Assembly: GCA_019787685.1 (NCBI GenBank)
Contig: JAHNUO010000002.1
Span: 930,001-994,000 of the forward strand
Source: Chiua virens
Lineage: Eukaryota; Basidiomycota; Agaricomycetes; Boletales; Boletaceae
Reading direction: 5' to 3'
DNA length: 64,000 nt
Shown: in pieces, positions 58,402 through 64,000 of the stretch
Layout of the letters: each line of letters starts with the position of its first letter
Numbering within the stretch: position 1 is the first letter of the stretch
The notes under the pieces: generated by a model
Told to the model about the DNA's origin: nothing
What the model saw: the letters and a program-made list of their open reading frames with translations, nothing else
Database searches by the model: none
Position numbers and translations under genes: made by a program

Positions 58402-60149
58402 TCACGTACCCCGTTGTTGAACGGGATGAGACCTCGCTCCACCAGCCCCCCAACCACTAGAGCTAAGCTGTATTCCAGAGTGATCCCCTCTGACAGTCTT
58501 TGGAAGAAGCAGATTTTCTACTTCGTGGGCACTATCTGATCGGTCAGAGATGGAGTTGGCCATAAAGGAGCGATCAGTAGTATTGAGCGGACGACGGTGG
58601 GTGGAGGCGGCTCCAGTGGACGCATTAGAGTGTGACATCGCATGTAATCCGGCGCGCGGCGGTTGAGTCCCAATCACCCCTTTCGTAACGCGATTAACGA
58701 GAGGCGTCCGTTGTACCTAGTGCATCATTAGACAGATCTTCAAGCACGGTGGTATCAATTAGGATTTACCCCGATGGTGTCCATACCACCCACGACGGCT
58801 CCAACATCAACCTCTCCAACCATTGGTCTCAACTGGTCATCAAGAGAATGATGGGCACGACCAAAACCATGCATAACAGCGGGGTTTGCGCCGGAGGTAT
58901 CAGGACCAAGAAGAGCCTTTCTCTTTACTCTATCAAGTTGAGCCTAGGTTGGATTTATGAAGTTGAGCTCGACCCAAGTTCAACGAATTCCACCTTGAGT
59001 TTTTGGTATTCCTTCTCCCTCTCTCTCGACGTATCCTGTAACTCATGGACTCTTCGACGTTCCAATTCGAGGTCTCTCTCCAACTCTGTTCACAAAGCAA
59101 GAAAGGCGTCACGACACTTGAATCGAACGATATTTTACCTGCAACCTTGCTTCCGAGGAGATGAATCTCTCCGTTGGCTAGCATTACAAAACAGTGGTGA
59201 GCCAGTCCCACAGTAATCGGATTCAACGTACCTTCTCTTACCACATTCTCCAGTTGTTTCTGTAGCTGAGCATTCTTATCGTTGAGGTTTCGGGTAACGG
59301 CATGCTGGAATGAGCTGTACGACAAATGCTAGCACACGAAAATGTTCGGGTATTAGACTGACGCACCTTTCCTGGTGTATTTGATATTGCCAAAATGACA
59401 ACGCGCTTCCCGAGCATGAGTGTTGGAAGTCGATGGATCACAGCGGCACGAACCGGCTGCAAATCTCCATAATAATAGAAGGGCTCAACCCAGAGAGAAC
59501 AGACTTGCAGGGAGGTTAATAAGAGTACACGTTGGAACGCTCCACGCACCGTTTTGTAATCGTTTGTCGGGTGCAAACAGCAGACCTTGTATCTCCGTCA
59601 ATGAATGCCACAACGATGGGTTCATCTCATTACCACCACGTCATCCCTATCGGAGAGAGATGCTTTCGAAAAGAAGACACATCAAATGAAATATGAGTCC
59701 ACGCACGGCTCGGTAAGCGAAGTTTCGCAGGCTATGCATATTCAAATCAGAGCCGTAGAAAAGCAGAAATCGAATTTCACCTGGACAGAGGCGGGATGCA
59801 TTGAACAATTCATTGGCACATTCCACTGTTTGGAAGTTTGATCACTAAAATACCGATATTGTTGTAGGCCTGTATGGAACCAACTTACGACAGAATATAT
59901 GCGAGCCTATTCTCGCGGTTCCGCTTCGTTTTAGCTCCCTGTTAGGATCATCGATGTGACTTACATGTTGTCTGGGCATGTAATCCACACAGTGATAATT
60001 GTTGTGGTTAGTAAGTAGGTGTGTGTGTATCATATATCACGGTTGAGCGTTTCACAAAGACGGTGAAGGGTCTCGGAACATACCACGACCGCTTTGTCGA
60101 CCAATGTTTTCCTACAGTTGAGGCGGTTGCACTTTAGATCGGAATCCAT
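58402..60149 (-). CDS. HEI10: HEI10-like RING protein (meiotic crossover factor)
   Basis: Fourteen exons: 60149-60084, 59971-59965, 59906-59889, 59825-59781, 59731-59707, 59646-59634, 59585-59550, 59503-59454, 59405-59367, 59314-59232, 59177-59139, 59085-58994, 58943-58770, 58716-58402. They total 1,002 nt (333 residues, no frame break). The RING is MDSDLKCNRLNCRKTLVDKA, VVTTCSHIFCLECANELF, NASRLCPACETSL. Then PDDVVVCCLHPTNDYKTS, SALSFWQYQIHQE, FQHAVTRNLNDKNAQLQKQL and a coiled coil LERDLELERRRVHELQD. Ligands C-x4-C, C-x-H and C-x2-C fit CCNB1IP1/HEI10, an E3 that marks crossover sites at meiosis. Exons 2, 3 and 6 are 7, 18 and 13 nt. Confidence 0.93.
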
Positions 60150-60457
60150 TGGGCGGTACGTCCAAGAGGGAGCGGGACCTTAAGCCTTAACGTGCTTAAG
60201 CTTCAAAGCTTCACTGGTTAGACCCGGTCGCCAGAAATAGAAATCAATCTGATCATCATCACACATTTGTAATGTAAAGTCTATGTAAGAAACATAACAA
60301 GTACACATGGCACGAAAATGCATAGCAGTAAGCAGCGATATCGCAGTGAGCGTCCTATCCCAGTAAGTCAACATGAATGTAATAATTAGTAGTAGGCGTT
60401 GTTGTTGCAACCATATTAGTCCCGAAAAAGTGTACTGAAAATGCAGACAATTAACTA
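60150..60457. other. Intergenic, upstream of HEI10
   Basis: Promoter of HEI10 and 3' flank of the GAR-domain gene; a 96-codon frame here has no features. A 10-base GT run lies inside HEI10 intron 1 at 60019-60028, not here. Confidence 0.5.
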
Positions 60458-63400
60458 TCAGGGTCTCCATGCGTGTCGAGCTGGCGTGTGGGGTATACTT
60501 GGCCGAGAGCGATGGGTAGGTGGTTTTGAAGGCGTCATAGGGCGGATCGGTGGTCCGTCTGGGTTCGCACGCCGCATGAATTGCAAAGGAGCTAGTGGAG
60601 ATCCAGTTGATGACGAGGACTTCACACTACATGGACTGCGAGCGCCTGGTGTGGAAATGGTAAAAGCTGGGATGAACGAACCTGAGGGTTCTGGTGTACG
60701 CGGATGCGGAGATGTAACCATTTCCGGAGCTTCGAATAACGTCGCAGAGCTAATCCACTTTTCTTCCCTGGGTCCAAGCCAAGGCGAGCCAAATCGTGGT
60801 GGCGACTCAGGGCACATAATTCGGAATTGATCTGCAAAATGATCCTTGATAAACCTGGAAAGTTGTCAGTGCACGGTGCCTTCATCACGCATGTATCACG
60901 TACTTGGACAACTCCTGCCATCCGCCTCCCACACGAACCATTACTGTCTGCGACCGAAGGATCCGACAGAAGCATAGTTTAGGTTCTTGATCGCCAATCC
61001 AATATTTCCCGCTCTGATCCTTCCAGGTATCAGTATCAGCAACGACCTCGACGTTGATATTCACGGGAAGTTTGTTAACGACGTCCCCGACAGCAACGTC
61101 GAGCTTATTTTTGGGGTTAGCAACGTATGCTTTTTTTGGGCCTGGCTGGGTCCGCCGAGGTGGTGTCTGAACTCGATTCGCCACCGGAAACGACTGTCTT
61201 GGTGCGCGAGCCCAAGTTGACATGGATGAGGAAGGCCGGTTTGAATTTGTCCGCGAATGCGATGACGTTTCTGATGGTGTGGGAGACACTCGGGACCTGG
61301 TTTGTGCCCGTGGTCGTACCGTTAGGGATGAAGTCGGGGCAGGGGTAGAGACACTGGACGACATACTCGTCGTACGTTGTCGGGAAGCAAAGGTAGAGCT
61401 ACATATGGAGGACGAGAAGGCTGGTGATGAGATAGGCCCAGAAACCGAGCGGGAGGTGTCCATTGATGCCATAGATAGTTTACTCGACGGGCGGCGATAA
61501 CTGTTCGAGGAGCCGGATAGCACGCGACGAGAGGACGAATAATCTGGGGTCAAGAACCTGTTTCCACCTGAGCCGTCTACTGATAGGTTTGCGTATCTAC
61601 TAGTTTTTTCATTGCGAGAAAACTTGGGTTGATTCGGACGACCTCTTGAGTAAGAGCTGCCACCGGAAACAGAAGCACGGCTGTTTCGACCAGAGCTGAC
61701 AACGCTGGATGGTCGCGAAGCCTTACCCATGATTCTGTCGTTGGCCATGTCTTCTAGTTCCAGCCAGGTTTGCTGGACACGTCGGTGCTCAGTAACAGCA
61801 CGAGGATCGTCGTTGATTGGTTCCAAATATGTTGTCGCGTGTTCGAACATTCGTCTAGTGAAGCCTATTCGAGCACTAAGCTGCTCTTCCGGGGGTAAGC
61901 GAGGTGCTGAGACGTGTGTGCTCGACAAGGGTCCTGCGGGAGGCGCTGGATAGCTGTCAATGTGTTCCAAAAGATCGCTGAGGGCCAGGTCACACTTATG
62001 GGCTAAGTCGGCGAGATCTGCTAATTGGCGAATGCGCTGCATCAGCTCTTGCGAAGCGTCTAACTCCCTTCTGAGCGACCGAAGTTCAAGGTCACAAGTG
62101 GAGGGGAGAGCCGTGAACGATAAAGCGGTGAACGAGGAGAGGATATCGGAAAAATGGGTATTCATTATCCCATACTCTTCCAAACTGGGTAATTGGGTGG
62201 CGAACACTGACGTTGCTGAGGGCCTGGCAACTTCATTGATGTTGATCGACCTTAGACCCTTCCTAAGGGCAACAATCTTGTCAAGGAACTCATCCTTGCC
62301 ACCGTTCTTGATAGAATGTGAAGGAGCTACCAGTAGCCCGAACACATCTAGGGGGGAGTGTCAATACTATGATAGTCACAACAGGGATGAAATCCACCTT
62401 CTTCCGAACCGGCAGACGAACTTGGAAAAGTAAGCACAGTTGTAGTCGAAAAGAATTCAGGACCCGATTCGCAGACTGTGTCTTCTCGCGACTTATCTAG
62501 TTCTCCTTCTTCGCACACTGTGGCTATCGCACTTCGTTCCTCCGTGACGTTTGCTTTGGCCTCGCTCTGCCCAGTTTCTCCAGTTTCCTGCATGGAAATA
62601 ACGGCCGCATGCGGTTCCTCCTCCTGCTTGTGTACATCGAGAGTATGCATGTCAGGTTGCCTCTGCTCAACAGCGAGATGTTCCGCCTCCTGAAGGGCAG
62701 CATGAGCCGAGCGCTCGTGTTCTTGCTTTCGCCTTCTCTCCTCTGCCTCTCGTTCGCGCTGGATGCGTAGGGCCTCGAGTCTTTGAGATTCGAGAAGGAT
62801 AGCGTCTAATATTTTGCTTCTAACCACTGCCGTCCTGTCACCCCATGAGTTGACTTTGATCTCCAGGTCATCCACGGCTCGTCGACGTGATGAAAGTAGC
62901 CCGTCATGGAACTGTAGGTCGCGGGAGGTTGGTATGGATTCCATATTGCGAATGGATTCTCTGATTGAAGACAACGAACGAGAGAGACGAGAACGATGTC
63001 GGGTACAATGTACTTCAACAGCTCGAGACAATTCTTGCAACTCTTGAAGTCTCGAATCGCTTCGTGGAATCAAGGTGATGGGAATCCATAACGACTCGAG
63101 ATCTTGGGTGACTTCACGCAAATCACGAGTAGCTGCGCATACCGCGGTATCAACATCCCTGGCCATAAGAGCGAGGTCAAAATGATTAGCTTTTCGACGT
63201 AAATTTTCAGACCCTCCCGTAAGCCTCGCGACCAGAAAGTTAGAATCCGCGCGAACACTGTCGTCCAGGTTGGGCAGCGAAAAGGGAAGTTCGACAGAGG
63301 TGGGTATAGGAGTGCGAAGACGAGAGTCAAGAGAAGGAATCCTCCTACGGACAAACGTGACGGAAGCTTGACCACGAAGATTCCCAGCAACACGGGGTAC

Positions 63401-64000
63401 ACGATGGGCAACGTTGTCGACAAAAGTCTTGACAATATCGCAAAGGGAATCCGTGTTCGACTGTAGTTCTAAGTGTATCTCCGATATGCGTTCAAGGGGT
63501 GAGTCACTTGATAATGTCTCCTCAATTGCGGCATCATAACGGATCGTGAGGTCTTCGATCCGCACTTGTAGATCATCGACTTCGTCCCTAAGAGATGTCA
63601 TAGCTGCGGACTGGGACCTGACTGCATCCAAGAGCTGCACCATCTGGTTGATGTTATCCAGTCGACTGGTAAGTCCGCTGTATGTCTGAGCGAGGAAGGA
63701 GTCTAGAGGTGCACCGAGAGTGCCAGATAACGATGCTAGGGGTGCAGCAATGTCATGCGAAAGAGTCTCGCGTACGGTGTCAAGGCATTCAAGTACGTCG
63801 GCCGAGGAAAAGACGGGCTCCAGATTACGAGATTGAGGTGTCTCGGGGGTCATAGGGCCCGCCCCGGACCAGTCTGCTGGCTTCCATTTTTCTCTCTCCA
63901 TCATATCCCCGACCTCGCCTTGAACGTCTTGCAACATTTTCAAAGATTCCTCCATGATTGACCACACCTTCCTAACGACCCTAAGATGTCCCGCCCGTAT
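60458..64000 (-). CDS. GAR (GAS2) domain cytoskeletal protein, 5' partial
   Basis: The frame is open to the window edge without a convincing start, so the N-terminus lies beyond 64000. The first 540 residues are long helices with spectrin-like spacing (IMEESLKMLQDVQGEVGDMM, RLDNINQMVQLLDAVRSQSA, SRLQELQELSRAVEVHCTR). An Arg/Glu-rich coiled coil follows (LRIQREREAEERRRKQEHER). A candidate 35-nt intron (62382-62348) joins HPYVFGLLVAPSHS. A second helical block, then a Ser/Arg/Pro-rich linker, precedes the GAR domain: KLDVAVGDVVNKLPVNINVE, DQSGKYWIGDQEPKLCFCRI, VMVRVGGGWQELS|KFIKDHF across the last intron. GAR domains bind microtubules, so a microtubule-associated linker is likely. A Pro-rich tail ends at 60458. 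Confidence 0.9.

Noticed and set aside
60180..60470. 96-codon hydrophobic minus-strand frame
   Set aside because: AT-rich intergenic sequence; no homology cue or splice evidence.
1..64000. CRISPR arrays, transposons, tRNA or rRNA genes
   Set aside because: I looked for spaced direct repeats, transposase or reverse-transcriptase motifs and cloverleaf signatures by eye and found none; a tRNA scan could still find one.

Overview
This 64 kb window is nuclear DNA of a basidiomycete fungus, most likely a mushroom-forming Agaricomycete. The genes are dense and cut by many short (mostly 47-70 nt) introns. The set is typical of filamentous basidiomycetes: a fungal_trans-domain regulator, a Sch9-type C2 kinase, Far11/STRIPAK, a HEI10-like meiotic RING protein and a Ser/Pro-rich scaffold. 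I find no transposon, CRISPR array, rRNA or tRNA gene, and no secondary-metabolite or virus-derived region. I support 28 protein genes. The first (regulator) and last (GAR-domain protein) run off the ends.

Layout. 0-13.5 kb: fungal_trans-domain regulator (partial), acyl-CoA dehydrogenase, Tim17-like membrane protein, SCH9-type kinase, Apd1/Aim32-like Fe-S protein, a small probable mitochondrial protein, forkhead factor. 13.7-21.3 kb: DRE2, BCD1, MED18, a Cyc2-like FAD reductase, a C2H2 zinc-finger protein and an RNPS1-like SR protein. 21.4-32.1 kb: NPC1, DPH1 and FAR11. 32.7-42.1 kb: the E1 enzyme UBA1 between two cyclin genes. 42.7-54.8 kb: cactin, mitochondrial CLPX, RanBP1, a p24 cargo receptor, kinesin-8 and dihydroorotase. 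55-64 kb: scaffold protein with a CUE-like tail, HEI10, and a GAR (GAS2) domain protein.

The genes do not form one pathway; this looks like ordinary core chromosome. Loose functional groups are RNA processing (BCD1, RNPS1, cactin), mitochondrion and Fe-S (DRE2, Apd1-like, Cyc2-like, CLPX, Tim17-like), cell cycle, cytoskeleton and meiosis (two cyclins, kinesin-8, GAR protein, HEI10), and signalling (SCH9, FAR11). Many neighbours are head-to-head with 120-230 bp between start codons, so shared promoters are likely.

Two patterns cross gene boundaries. First, microexons. Three exons of exactly 7 nt (two in CLPX, one in HEI10) and others of 12, 13, 18 and 20 nt are required to rebuild invariant protein motifs. 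Second, at least a dozen places in conserved, mostly essential genes need one base skipped to keep the conserved reading frame, and nearly all are in the +1 direction. I read these mainly as insertion errors in the assembly, but the one-sidedness deserves a check. All coordinates and exon joins were derived by hand from the sequence; family names rest on recognised motifs, not on database searches.
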